A stretch of 64,000 bases of DNA, from contig OX637293.1 of NCBI GenBank assembly GCA_951799445.1, forward strand, positions 23,250,001 through 23,314,000, read 5' to 3'. Numbering within the stretch: the stretch's first letter is position 1; each line of letters opens with the position of its first letter. This stretch comes from Pseudisothecium myosuroides (taxonomy: Eukaryota > Streptophyta > Bryopsida > Hypnales > Lembophyllaceae). The notes beneath the pieces were generated by a model. It searched no databases, was not told the DNA's origin, and saw only the letters and a program-made list of their open reading frames with translations. Of this stretch, positions 24,601 to 35,867 are shown piece after piece. A program made the position numbers and the translations under genes.

Positions 24601-26677
24601 TATAGGTGCCAAAAATATACAAAGCATGCAGAAACAGTATCTCGTGGTATATCGATTTGATTGATAAATAAATGTGCTGCTAAGAACCCTTACAGATGCC
24701 AATTACCAAATTCACTCCAAAGATAATACGCAATTTACTCTTCTGAATTAGTCGCAAACAATGAGGTGCACGCCTTAGAATTTGGCATTTCGAATGTGCA
24801 GACAGATTTCTCCACACCTTCCCTGCATGAACAGAAACAATATTGCGAGTCAGCAAGGACGACTTGTAACTTAGAGTGAGAAAATTCGAGGCAATTTACA
24901 TTGATATGCATCTGATCACGATGCAACCTTTAGTATTAAGAGATTCTCCATAACAAAGGTACACAAAGACTATAAACTTGATAGTAAATATCTGAACAAA
25001 TATGCTGCTAAGACTCCCAGATTCACTCCAAAAAATAAGATCTAAAGCTATGCATCTTACTCTTCTGAACTGGACGTGAACAATGAGGTGCACGCCCTAG
25101 AATTTGACATTTCGATTGTCCGGGCAGTTTTCTCCACATCTTCCCTGCATGGACAGAAACAATATTGCGAGTCAGCAAAGACTAGTTTGTCCTGAGAATG
25201 AGCAAATCTCTTGCAATTCACGTTAACATGCATCTGGTAACTACAGGAGCTTTAGTTTTAAGAGTAATCTCCAAAACAAGAGTACATGAGGCTACAACTT
25301 TGATACTAGATATCTTAACAAATGTGCTGCTAAGAATCATAGAATTAACACATGATAATTACCAGATTCACTCCAAGAAACAGACAGAAGATATGCCTCT
25401 TACTCTTCTGAAATTGACGTGAACAATGAGGTGCACGTCGGAGAGTTTAGCATTTCGATTGTTCGGGCATTTTTAGACTCCACATCTTCCCTGCAGGACA
25501 CAGAAATGCGATTGCTAGTCGGCCTTCAACCACCTCGGCTGAAAACTTGAGATATAAGTGATTAACCTGGATCGCTGGCTGGATGCTATGAACGGGGAGA
25601 ACGATTTGAGAAGGAACCCTCTGTAGACAACGTCTTTGAACAAATCAATGAATCCAGCCATAACAAACCCGCATAAGCATTCGACAACAAAGGTCATGCA
25701 TACAAGACAGTGAATGTTCTAGATACATTAACGTAACCTCATGGACCCTTAAAATGGACATAAAATCAATAATGACGTCCGCCACTACCGTAGTTATTAA
25801 ATGCGTGGAATAAAACTGAAAAGGGGCTTCGAGATGATGCTACATGGACAACATAATCTAAGTTTCCAATCAGAAATCCTCTTGACAAAATACTCAAAAT
25901 AACCCGAAATTGCCATATAATGAAGAATCAATCAAACCGTTGTGAAATACAAGAACCCCGAAAACCAGAACTAGCTAAGAACTGAAAGTACCCGGCCAAT
26001 ACAGAAATACAACACCTACTCACCTTCAGTTCATTTGCAAGCTCAGTAATTGTCGGAATCTGGCCATGCACACCTGCACAAACACGATATTCGAGAATAC
26101 TAAATAAGTGATGCACATAACAGGACAGACAAACAGATATGATCCACAGAGGGGTAAGCTCCACATACTAGATCCCCACAAATATGCCATCGCAACGAAG
26201 TCCACAAACTGCTACAAATTAGCCAAGAGACTAGAATACAAATCAGCTCCTACACTTCTAAGCATTAGATATAACAGAGTATAAGCACACAGAGTAAACG
26301 TTAACGTTCGTAGTAGACGCAAAAAGCCAGTACCAAGTGACTGTCAACTTCAACTTCTCATGTAGAAACTCGATCTGAATATCACAAGAAAAATGAAAAC
26401 GAACTTAACGAAGTACAGACCTTCAAGGAAATGATTTTGGCAACTTACGAGATCTACGTGTATACTTGATAACAGGGGAACCTTTCGCAGTGCTGAACGA
26501 CCGTAATTTTCTCTCATCCTCGTCGTCCGACAGAAAAAACTTCGGAAAACGTTCTTCTGAGTCGAACTCGGACATCGACATGGCTTCAGGCTCGTCCTCG
26601 GTGAGATCAAAAACGCTCCAATCGGGCAGATTCCTCTTCCGCTTGGTGATCTTCGTCATGACCATTGTCCAAACCAT
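21601..26677 (-). CDS. ULP2-type SUMO-specific protease (peptidase family C48)
   Basis: Exons in transcript order: 26449-26677, 26024-26073, possibly 25567-25620, then 25404-25490, 25061-25144, 24739-24822, 24343-24483, 23577-23762, 23167-23222, 22903-22993, 22382-22478, 21948-22070 and 21601-21786. From 25490 onward all junction phases agree. The catalytic domain begins YPQADPDAVTI, followed by FLNDTVIDFYVKYL and HFFNSFFFSKL. The triad is visible: His in SLHWSLIIICHPG, Asp in ILHLDSM, Cys in DCGLFLLHYVELFL; the conserved Gln sits in VPQQ. NWFKPSEAS near the C-terminus matches plant ULP2 proteins. The enzyme removes SUMO from proteins, mostly in the nucleus. Exon 1 is acidic (FDLTEDE, SDDEDE). 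Unresolved: 26024-26073 ends in phase 0 but the exon at 25404-25490 needs phase 2, so one small exon boundary is wrong or missing. Confidence 0.9.
24739..25490 (-). repeat. Tandemly triplicated exon in the ULP2-like gene
   Basis: Three exons of 87, 84 and 84 nt (25404-25490, 25061-25144, 24739-24822) encode near-identical segments built on EDVE..ARTIEM.NS..CTSLF.S.SEE. Each starts with the third base of a codon, ends after GA, and is flanked by CTGCAG-type acceptors and GTAA donors, so extra copies preserve the frame. Intron sequence between them is also duplicated (shared CAACAATATTGCGAGTCAGCAA and TGTGCTGCTAAGA blocks), giving units of about 322 and 343 bp. Confidence 0.85.
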
Positions 26678-27860
26678 CCAATTACTCTGCCACAGGCGAT
26701 AACTTCAATTCATCGTGCGTCGTGCAAGCTTGATGCAGTGTGCCTTCATGCGCATACATCACTTCGAAGAAAGAGACTCAAGAAAAATTACACTCCGCTC
26801 GAACTCCAGGGAGGCACTCGCTCTCCAGCCTCTTTCGCAACACTGCACTTGATGCCCATTTTCAAGAATTAACATCTCGATGCTCCCAACGCCACACCAA
26901 GTTGCAATTGCAAGACATCTCCCCCTACGAGGACTGCAAACTTGAAGCACTTCATCAGCTTCGCACAATGTACTGTACAGTACTAATAACACCACCAGCT
27001 GACGACTCTTGAATTCCAAGAGACTTAACGACTCAAGACTCCAATTTTCCTAGTTCCAATTTCTCCAGACCATTGATCTCAAAACAGGTTCAGGTTTTTT
27101 AGCCAAATGTTCATTTTTGGAAGATTTCTTTTCAATTTACATTGAGGGCAAAAAGTTAAGTAGAAACCAAGCGAAATTTAGCCAGTTTTGAGATTGTTGC
27201 TCCAAACTACTAAGGCTGAATCATCAACACTAATAAACTGCTAGAAATAATTTGGGTTTCATCCCTGAACACAACAAGAAAAAATTCCCGAAACTTCAGC
27301 CGTCACCCAAGAATCACCTTAAGCCCTAAATATTCACCTCCTCTTAAACCCCTGAACGCCTCAATCCTTTTTTGAATTTTTGCACATTTTGGCTTATATC
27401 TTTGTACAAAAATGTGATTTCATGAAATTGGGGTCATTAAGGAAGGTTGTCTTTTCTAGATTCAAGTGTTACATTGGATGAATGAGAAGTTAGTTGGACT
27501 AAATAATGATTTGAAGCCCTTTGTGCATTGTCCAAAATATGAACGTCGGAGTGCTTCAAGGCTAAAAACATTCCTAAATAGTACAACATTCAACCTCCAG
27601 AATTTCACAATCACTAATGTGTCCCTATGTTGTTGCCATAGTCAAAATAAAAGTGAAAGTAATTTTTTTTTCCTATAATTTTTGAATTCGTGAAAACTTT
27701 GAAATTCAATAACTTTCACACTGTAGGTCCAAACTCCACAAAACAAAGCCCGTGCACCCCTCCTCATAGAGAGTTTTTTGACGGTAGCAAAAATTCAACC
27801 AAGGGATGTACGGTCCAAGAGATCTTACCGTAACAAAACAAAACAATTAAACAACCTAAT
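26678..27860. other. Upstream region of the ULP2-like gene
   Basis: The stretch to about 27050 has more balanced base composition than its surroundings and is likely promoter and 5' leader. Open frames on both strands at 26740-27020 overlap and carry no recognisable motif. A lone piggyBac-like left terminus (TTAA followed by ACCCCTGAACGCC) is at 27344; I found no partner end. Confidence 0.4.
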
Positions 27861-28801
27861 TTAACCCCTAAAGGCCCAAGGCCTTTTTTCTGCCAAAAAA
27901 CACTGAAAACTGTCATTTCTATAGCAAAGTATTAAAAAAAAATTTAATGTTTTTTTTTAACATCTAACTGTAGGATCTTACACCTAACTAGTATGAGAAT
28001 GTATGGAAAAAATTTCAGAACTTTTGACCGCACAGATTGCAAGAAATCTGCATTTAAAGTGAAAAAAACAAGTTTTTCAGCACATTGCGGAGCTAGATTT
28101 TTTGGCTTTAAACATTTTTAACTTAAAATTTTTGTACTATAGCGTTTTGAGCTTTAAATCTTTATTGTAGAGAATTGAGTTGAGAGTCTAGGAAACAAAA
28201 AAAAAATTCAAAAAAAATTAATTATCATTCTTAAAAAAATTGTTAAGTAGAAGTAGGTCCAAGATAGAAGGAAAATCTAAAATATTCATATATTTTAGAT
28301 GGAATTAAAATGCACTAATCCCAATGGTGAGATTGTTTTAGCAAGTAAATTACACCATGCAAAAAAAAAAATTGAAAAATTTGAAAAATTGCATTCAGAA
28401 ATGAATCCTAAAAGTTATTTTTTTCAGGAAGATGCTCTAACTGCCTGAAAAACAAGAATATCCATAACTTTCTCATAACATATCCAAATGAAATGAATCA
28501 AAGCTTTCCAGATAGGCAAAAATATAATCTATCAGAAAAAAAATATTAAAAAAAAAAATTCAAATTTTTGTTCAATTTTTTTCTGCTACCCGGGCTGCCC
28601 GCCGTCCCTTGTTTTGAGCTTATTTGGTCATAACTATTGTTTCCGGGCACTGATTGTGGAAAAAATTATATTCCCACAAAGCTTATCAGTTTTTCTATCT
28701 TCAAAAAAAATTTCAAAAAATCAGGACAAAATTTCAGCCCGTAGGTACCTGCCCGAAATCCAATTTGTCCCCCGAGGGGACAATGGGCCTTTAGGGGTTA
28801 A
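27861..28801. mobile_element. TTAA-flanked element, subfamily A copy 2 (piggyBac-like ends)
   Basis: The ends are TTAACCCCTAAAGGCCC and GGGCCTTTAGGGGTTAA, perfect 17-bp inverted termini bounded by TTAA. The roughly 940 bp interior is the reverse orientation of the 6619-7530 copy, sharing the GTGTAAGATCCTA region seen in the opposite sense. The open frame at 28614-28925 crosses the right end and is not credible as a gene. Confidence 0.7.
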
Positions 28802-29079
28802 GGTAATGGATGGATGGATTCTTTGTCCCCTATGCACAGGCTATGAAGCATGCAATCGCATGTTTCAAAATGTCAAAGAAAATGTTTCTTCCAACCTTTC
28901 TTTGAGCTTTGTGCATAACTTTTGATTAGAGGCTCAAAATCTCAAGTTGCGATGAGAAAAGTTATGAAATTTCAAACTTGTCAACTTTTGCAGAATGAAC
29001 AAACAATTGAAAAAACAGTAATTATAGAATCCAATTCAATAGAAATGTGTTGATTTTTTTGTTGATTTTTTTGTTGTTG

Positions 29080-29400
29080 TGGCTTGCGAGAGGAGTTGCA
29101 AATTTGTTTAGACTTTGGTGTTGGGCATTGTTGATTTTGGTAGTGGTATTATGTGAGTGCAAGTGCTGTGTGGTTCTTTTGGGAGGTTGGAAGGTTCGTT
29201 TGTGAAATTGTGGAGTTTGTATACGTAAACGGGCTTAACATAGTTCGTTGTGTTGTTGTTATTGAATGTTGTGGTCGCATCCGCACAGCAATGGTCTTGG
29301 ATTTTAAAGATGAGGTTGTGCTTAGTGAATTTGGGTGATGGCATGTTTGTATCGAGTGCTAGCATGAAGGAAAGGGCTTAAGAAATGTGAAAAGTAAAGT
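29080..29400 (+). repeat. Second copy of the thioredoxin intron segment
   Basis: Ordered similarity to 17330-17605 over roughly 300 bases, same orientation, with substitutions and small gaps. No thioredoxin exon sequence accompanies it, so it is not a retained gene copy. Confidence 0.75.
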
Positions 29401-31204
29401 AGTAGGCTTGTAAAGTGACCCTTTAAGGGCTGGTTGTTGTTTCTATTGGTCTATGATGCACGGAAGAATCTCTAGTGAATTTTCAGGGGAAGAAAAAATG
29501 GAGTGGAATCTAACAGAAGTGGTTCCAAATGTTTTGGAGCTTTTCTGAATTACTTATGAATTTCCAAAGAGATTGGGCATAGAAACCTGTTCGTGACTGT
29601 AGGCCTCGCAAAAGGCACCCACACGCAATGTGGAAGAAGACTTGGCTTTCCTAAAAATAGTCTCTGCAGTATGCAAGAAGTAACAGACAAGATCCATAAA
29701 TGCGACCATAAGAGAACTAAAACAGACCTATTGCTGCTTATGCTGCAATCTATCATTTTCTAAAATTCTGCAACATCCATAAAAGGGCAATAGGGCTATC
29801 AATTTTTTTTATAATTTTTTTTATGGATACCTGTCCACTTACTTAAAATGGTCCCAATCTGGCTATTATTGCATCCTTTCTTGAACTAGGAATGAATATC
29901 TTTCAATTTGAAATTGCTACCACTTTATAGATATTGTTTTCACTGACTTGTACGTATCACTTTCAATGCTTGGACAAACAAATGAAAGTTTGGTCAAGCT
30001 CCTATGATCTCAATTTTTGACATGATTTTTGAAACAATTTCTTTAATAGAAGGACATATTAGCATTTATAGAATACAATTTTTATGTCAATCATTGTCTG
30101 GGAGCAAAGTCTTGCCATCCTAAGTTCAAAATACTAAAACCAAGGCAACAAACAAAAAATTATAAAAACTTAAATTTTTTTAAAATTTTTTTTTCATAGA
30201 AAATATTTATATTTATATATTTATATAGAAAGATTCAGTTAATTAATTACATTTGGATTAGCTATAAAAAAGCTATAGAGCATATTTTTTTGAAGGCAAT
30301 CAAAGTATCTTCACTACCACAACTGAGGTGGAATTTTAAGACAATCAAATAGTAAAAACTGACTAGAATATTGTTGCTAGTTCTAAATGGTCAAGTTAGT
30401 TCAGTCACAAAGAGTGTCTAAATGACTATAAAAAAATGTAAAACTAGATTGACTAAATCAATGTAATGTAGCTGGTACTTAAGAATGGTATTTTATAGTA
30501 AAAATTTGACCTTCTAATATGCATTTTTTGAGGGAATATTAGGCTTAATTTCCTCCTTTCTCTAATAGTGCTTCTACAGAATATTGTTTTGAGTTTGTTT
30601 TTGAAAATTTTCACAATTTTTACAATCTAAAAAAGGTAATTAGGGCTTGTGGTTTGCTTGCTAGAAAAATTTCACCTTTGGGTTCTTCTCCGTCGGACCC
30701 ATTTGTTATTGTTATACCACGAGAGAGGTGCACTAAGTATGTTGTTGCTGAAAAGAGGGCCCAAATCAACAATATTTAGTTGATTTGGACATGTTGATTC
30801 GAAGATTTTTAACATAGTTGTGTTGATTCAGATATCTTGATTTGGGCCTTGTTTTCTACTAGTGGTTGTGTGCAAAGAGTTGAGCTCCTAGAGTAACAAC
30901 AAGTTAATAGAGTTTTGTAGTATGACAACAAAGATTTTTATATAATTATACTTTTGCAGAAAATTCATTTCAATTGAGTGTATGGAGTATCTACTCTAGT
31001 GAAGGCATATATGACAAATTTTGCTTAATATTTGTTTTCAAGGTTGCATAGATTGAATTGGTTGCAAGGTCTGTTGTTTATGGTTAAGGAAAGATAGTAA
31101 AGATCATGTACTTGACCTTGAAAGGATTGACTATGGTTATCATTGAGGTAGTAAGAGCATTGCCATTCATTCACTAGGAAGCTGACACTAGAGGAACCTG
31201 TGTT
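29401..31204. other. AT-rich spacer
   Basis: No gene is seen apart from the repeat end described at 30745-30864. Long A and T runs and frequent stops are present in every frame. Confidence 0.45.
30745..30864. mobile_element. Fold-back fragment with a CACTA-type end
   Basis: Reading inward from the right end at 30864 on the minus strand gives CACTAGTAGAAAACAAGGCC, a terminus style well known from CACTA (EnSpm) elements. GAAAA..GGGCCCAAATCAA near 30755 is its inverted counterpart, but the left-most bases have decayed. It is a short hairpin-like remnant without coding capacity. Confidence 0.4.
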
Positions 31205-31360
31205 TAAGTTGACGGATTTTGTTAGACATTCAATGTAACAATTTGTGTTTTTATGTCAACAATTACGTCCAATGTTACATAAAGATGTAACAGTGGACGT
31301 ATTTGTTGACATAAAAACATGGATTGTTACATTGAATGTCTAACAAAATCTATCAACTTA
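31205..31360. mobile_element. Full-length fold-back MITE
   Basis: The two arms are about 75 bp each and pair almost along their whole length, with a few mismatches and a very short centre near 31280. Blocks such as GATTTTGTTAGACATTCAAT and TTTTTATGTCAACAA occur in one arm and inverted in the other. The ends read TAAGTTGA...TCAACTTA, so a TA target-site repeat of the Tc1/mariner kind is possible. The transcript would form a long hairpin. Confidence 0.75.
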
Positions 31361-34018
31361 GACACGAGAAAATACAAAAAAAACATAGTCTCCTTCTAGT
31401 GCGCCTTGCCAAATGGCTTTTGGTGGGCTCAACTTTCATTCCAGGCTCTACCAACAAATAGTTTCCCACCCTTTCTCTCCATACCTCCAATAGAGATATT
31501 CTCATTGCATTTTCATTGGTGGGAGTTGCTATAGTTGTTAGACTTTTCAAAAAAGGAGACCTGAACATTGCCAGACAAGGTAAATCCAAGCTTGGAGAAG
31601 AGATGAGTGGGCTCCTCAAGATGGAAGGTTGACTACTTTTTGGGCAGGGCCGAGCTAATTTTGGAAGTTGTCCGGTCTGCAGTGGGGAGATGTTTTCTAG
31701 GATAAGCTCTACACTAAGCGGGCCGGATTGACCCCGTAAATGAGTGGTGGTGCTCTAAACCAAAAATGATCTAATTACTAAATAAATACATGCTATTCAT
31801 CCATACAATTGGAATGTGTGCGCCATTTGATACTTTGAATAATTAATAAACTTCTTGCTACTTAGAGTTGCAAAGAGCGTAGAATTTTTGAAAGTTGAGC
31901 AAAAAAATTAGAAGTTGTAGACAATTTTTTAGAATAGTGAATGAAAAATTTGGCTAAAGTACATGTTCTTCTTGGAAGTAATTGTATAGTAGCACTTTTC
32001 AACTAGGATAGGAATACCCTACAACCATCCAAATTTGCAATTTGGATATTTTGTGCGATGTGCTGATCGTTGCTTGTATTTTTCAGAGAAACAATTAATT
32101 GGATTGATTGAAATACAAGTGTAATCATATTAATTTGATAAAAAATTGAATTGATATGAGTTTGGGTCCAAGGCTGCTTGGGATATCCTATGTTTACTCA
32201 CAACCCCACAGGAAGTGAATATCACATTTTCATAGATGAATATCTCATTAGGGAATGTGATTTAGAGAGAGATGTGAGATTCATTATGAACCTAAAGCTA
32301 AAGTAATTGTGATGCATACACAACTTCAAAAAAATGTTTCTCGAAGGCTATGTTTTGTTGTCCTAAATTGGTCTAATTCATGAATGTTGTCACAAGTGAC
32401 CTTCCTGATTGAGGAGTGTATAAGGTGTTTTCAAATATGTTCAAAAGCTATAGAATTTATTATAGTAGTTAAATAAAAATTGAAGACCTTAAAAAATGTC
32501 CCAAAGCATCTAATAACGCCCTAAATTTTCTTATTTTATGATTGGGAATCAAGAATTGTCAGGATAACTGGGCTGCACATGTTAGGAATGTCAAATTGTC
32601 TTTTTTTTATATATATATTTTTTCAAGTAGATCTGTGAGACCTTTTACATATGCTCATGTCATTCAAGATTGGAAACTCTATAAAATTACATTTCTACAC
32701 TATGGAACTTCATCACAGTGATTTCAGGAACCTCAAAAACATTCCTTTCCAGACTGTTCCTATAAAAGTAGCACATATTTGGGAAAAGTGCTCCAAAGCT
32801 ATTGGAAAATAGTAGATCATGACTATCCATTTTGAATCTTACATTGTATGGTGAAGATGTTGTCTTCTTCATCTTCCTTTTTTTGGTTTTTTTGCCTTTC
32901 TTCTCTGTTGTTTTGTAACCTTTTCTAGGTCGATGTATAGAGGTTTTGATTGAGCGTTTCAGGGTTTTTGATTTGCATCACATTATTCCATCAAAGTTGA
33001 ATTTGTTCTTTGTAGAAGTTGTTATACACACGTATACAATACTGGGTATGCAGCCCTAAATCATGTGTAAAAGTCAAGCTGTCAATATCAACAAATACAA
33101 AATTAAATGACTAATAATATAGTTAATTAAAAATAATAATTTAAGGAAGTATAAGATCCGATGATGAAAAATTATTCATAATTATTTGAAGAAATTCTTA
33201 GAAATCACCTACAATTCTATAATTACCTTGTAGCACTTCACAATTATTTGAAGGAATTTTTGGATATATGATTATCAAGGACTTCTTTGGAGACTACTTA
33301 TTGAAGAACTTCCTTGAAAACTACCATTTTTATGACTTCCTTGACAATTATTATTATTAGAACTTACTTCAAAACTACTCCTTCAAAGACTTCCTTTAGA
33401 ACTATTAGTTCAAGATTTCTGGCACTTCTAGTTTAAGCAATTCCTGCACATAATACAAAGGAATTTGTAGACATGCAGTTACATAGAAATTCCTAGGCAA
33501 GAATTTTATAAAGGACTTGTGGTATAGTATATGCAATGACAAATCAGGAAATATAACATTCTAAGCAACCCAGGATAAAGGATATCTGGCTTCAAGATAT
33601 CTAAATTGAACATAATAAATTCAAGATATTGAATGATGAACATTATAGCATCAAAAAAGAATAGTAACAATGATTATAACCAAAGGACATGCAATTGTAA
33701 GTTCAAAATACAAGAACAAGTATGAAGATAAGTATAGTAGAGAATTACAGTGGATGTTTGTTGAACTGAATCTTTTTAAACATCATGCTGAGGTAATGAT
33801 AAAATAGCACAAAGTAATCATTTTTTGAATAATCATAACTCAACTAATGATTCTTGTTGTCTAGTTTTAAAAAAACTTGGAGAATTTTTTTTAGATGATA
33901 CACAGTACCTGACTTTCCTCTAGAAGTTGTTGAGTATGTATCTCTGATTGCTTTCTTCCAATCCTTTTGAGCACAACATCCTTGCGATTGGGGCTTACTC
34001 TTGTTTCTTTGCTCTACC
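31361..34018. other. AT-rich spacer
   Basis: The minus-strand open frame at 31353-31619 overlaps the MITE arm and has no recognisable motif. The rest has no coding signal; a stretch at 33170-33430 repeats GAAGAA/ACTTCCTTG-like words loosely (ACTTC(C/T)TTG..AACTA), suggesting a faint degenerate tandem pattern. Confidence 0.4.
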
Positions 34019-34240
34019 CACTACAAGAGAAAGGGGTGTTTTAAGTGAGTTTTTAAGTATAGTCCTAGACACATGATTTTAAGTAATGACCTTTAAGGAG
34101 ATTTTCAGCAAAATTTTACTTAAAACACATGTATTTTAAGTAAAATTTTGCTGAAAATCTCCTTAAAGGTCATTACTTAAAATCATGTGTCTAGGACTAT
34201 ACTTTAAAACTCACTTAAAACACTCCTTTCTCTTGTAGTG
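34019..34240. mobile_element. CACTA-type fold-back MITE, copy 1
   Basis: The element begins CACTACAAGAGAAAGG and ends in the inverted form CTCTTGTAGTG. The whole 222 bp is an almost perfect palindrome, with the arms meeting near 34130. ACC immediately precedes and follows it, a 3-bp target duplication as expected for CACTA elements. There is no internal coding sequence. Confidence 0.85.
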
Positions 34241-34426
34241 ACCATTGTATAATCAACGATGTAATTTTTGGAAACAAACTATCACACCGTTTCCAACGGT
34301 AAGAGTTGGCCTAATTGACACCCGAGCCAGCATTTATCAAATGCCTCCTTTGAAATCCCGTTCTCACACTTCTTTCATTTATACACACATGAAGCTATTA
34401 TACGAGTTGAAATATGGTTGCAATCA

Positions 34427-35356
34427 TTAACCCCTAAAGGACCGGCATGCGTTATTTGGTTGTATAGAAATTTTGGGCAGGTATGTGTGACTAGAGATTT
34501 CCATATTTTAAGCTGAAATTTTAATAGAAGGTGGGCGCAAGGAATATCTTCCATATGTACTAAATTTCATGACATTTGGAAATAGGAGTCAAAAGTTATG
34601 GCCAAAGATGTTCTTTTTTTTTGTAACTGGGCAGTCCGAGCAGATCAGAAAAAATTACTTTTTTCAATAAAAATTTGAAATTGATTTTCTAGAGTTATAT
34701 ATATGTGGAAAGCTTTGAATCATTCCATTTCGACCAATGAGCCAAAAATTATAAGGATTTTTAGTTTGCTAGTAGTTATGGATTCTCTACTCTGAAATAA
34801 ACTTTGAAGTTGTTTATTTCACTCAATTCTTAATATTTTTTGGAATTTTTTTTTATAGTATTTAGGTTGTTTATTACAATATTACAACCATTGGGATTGA
34901 CATTTTTCAATTCCATAATTAAATTCTTAACAATTTGGTATTTTGGATCATTCTCTACTTCTTTCTACTTATTATTTTTTTTGTATATGTTGTACAATTA
35001 CAAATGATTTGAAATTTTTTAAGCATGTATCCAACTTGTTTAGGAAAAATAATTCAAAGGAGAACCACCATTTTGGACATTTCTTCATGCAAAATGTGAC
35101 CTTATGAGGTGCAGCTGCCCTGTTTTTCGCAGGGACAAAAAAATGATTTTTGCCAATTCAAATGCTAATATCTTCAAATCCGCATGGTGGAAAATTCTGA
35201 AATTTTTTCCACATCATCTAAAACTAGTTTACTATAAGATCCTATAATTACATGTGTCAAAAAAGTGTTTTTTTTCAAAAATTTGGTACTTGTACTAAAA
35301 ATGGCAATTTTTGAGTGTTTTCGGTGAAAACATAGTCATGGAACTTTAGGGGTTAA
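34427..35356. mobile_element. TTAA-flanked element, subfamily A copy 3 (piggyBac-like ends)
   Basis: The left end is TTAACCCCTAAAGGACC; the right end is CTTTAGGGGTTAA. The interior closely follows the 6619-7530 copy in the same orientation for its first 200 bases (GAAATTTTGGGCAGGT, TTTCCATATTTTAAGC, AAAAGTTATGGCCAAA). About 930 bp, with no transposase. Confidence 0.7.
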
Positions 35357-35867
35357 CAACTGCAGCTTCTAGAGCATTTCTAGTTCAACGGTGGTCAGTT
35401 CCCCTAGCATATTTTAGAGGGGTCCATGTCTCTTTTAAATTCTCACAAACCTAAGCACATTGCAACAATTTCTTTTTGTTTACTACAACTTTTGGCAAAA
35501 CAGGTGGCTATAAAAATTTCTTAAGAACTAGACTTTGGTTCAACAAACTCTTCCATAAAGTGTTAGCAGCAAAATCAAACCATGCAAGAGTATTCAGCAC
35601 AGAACTTCACATAATACAGGAATTCCACTGAAGCTTCAACTAGAGTCTGTGAATAATAGTAAATATTTTGAAATACAAGGAGATGTCAATATTATGGCAT
35701 ATGGAGGAAAACAAAACCTTACAGGGATGCAAGACACTTTCAAATTTGAAAACTTATGAGCTAAATTAATAAATTCAAGAAAAAAGACTTGCGCACGCCC
35801 TCAGCTTGCATTGAGGTGTGCGATGGCTCACTTATCATTTACAGAAAATTGAGGATGTAAATTTGCT

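Noticed and set aside
26759..27019. Minus-strand open frame upstream of the SUMO protease
   Set aside because: A competing frame on the other strand covers the same bases and neither shows conserved motifs; the position suits promoter or leader sequence.
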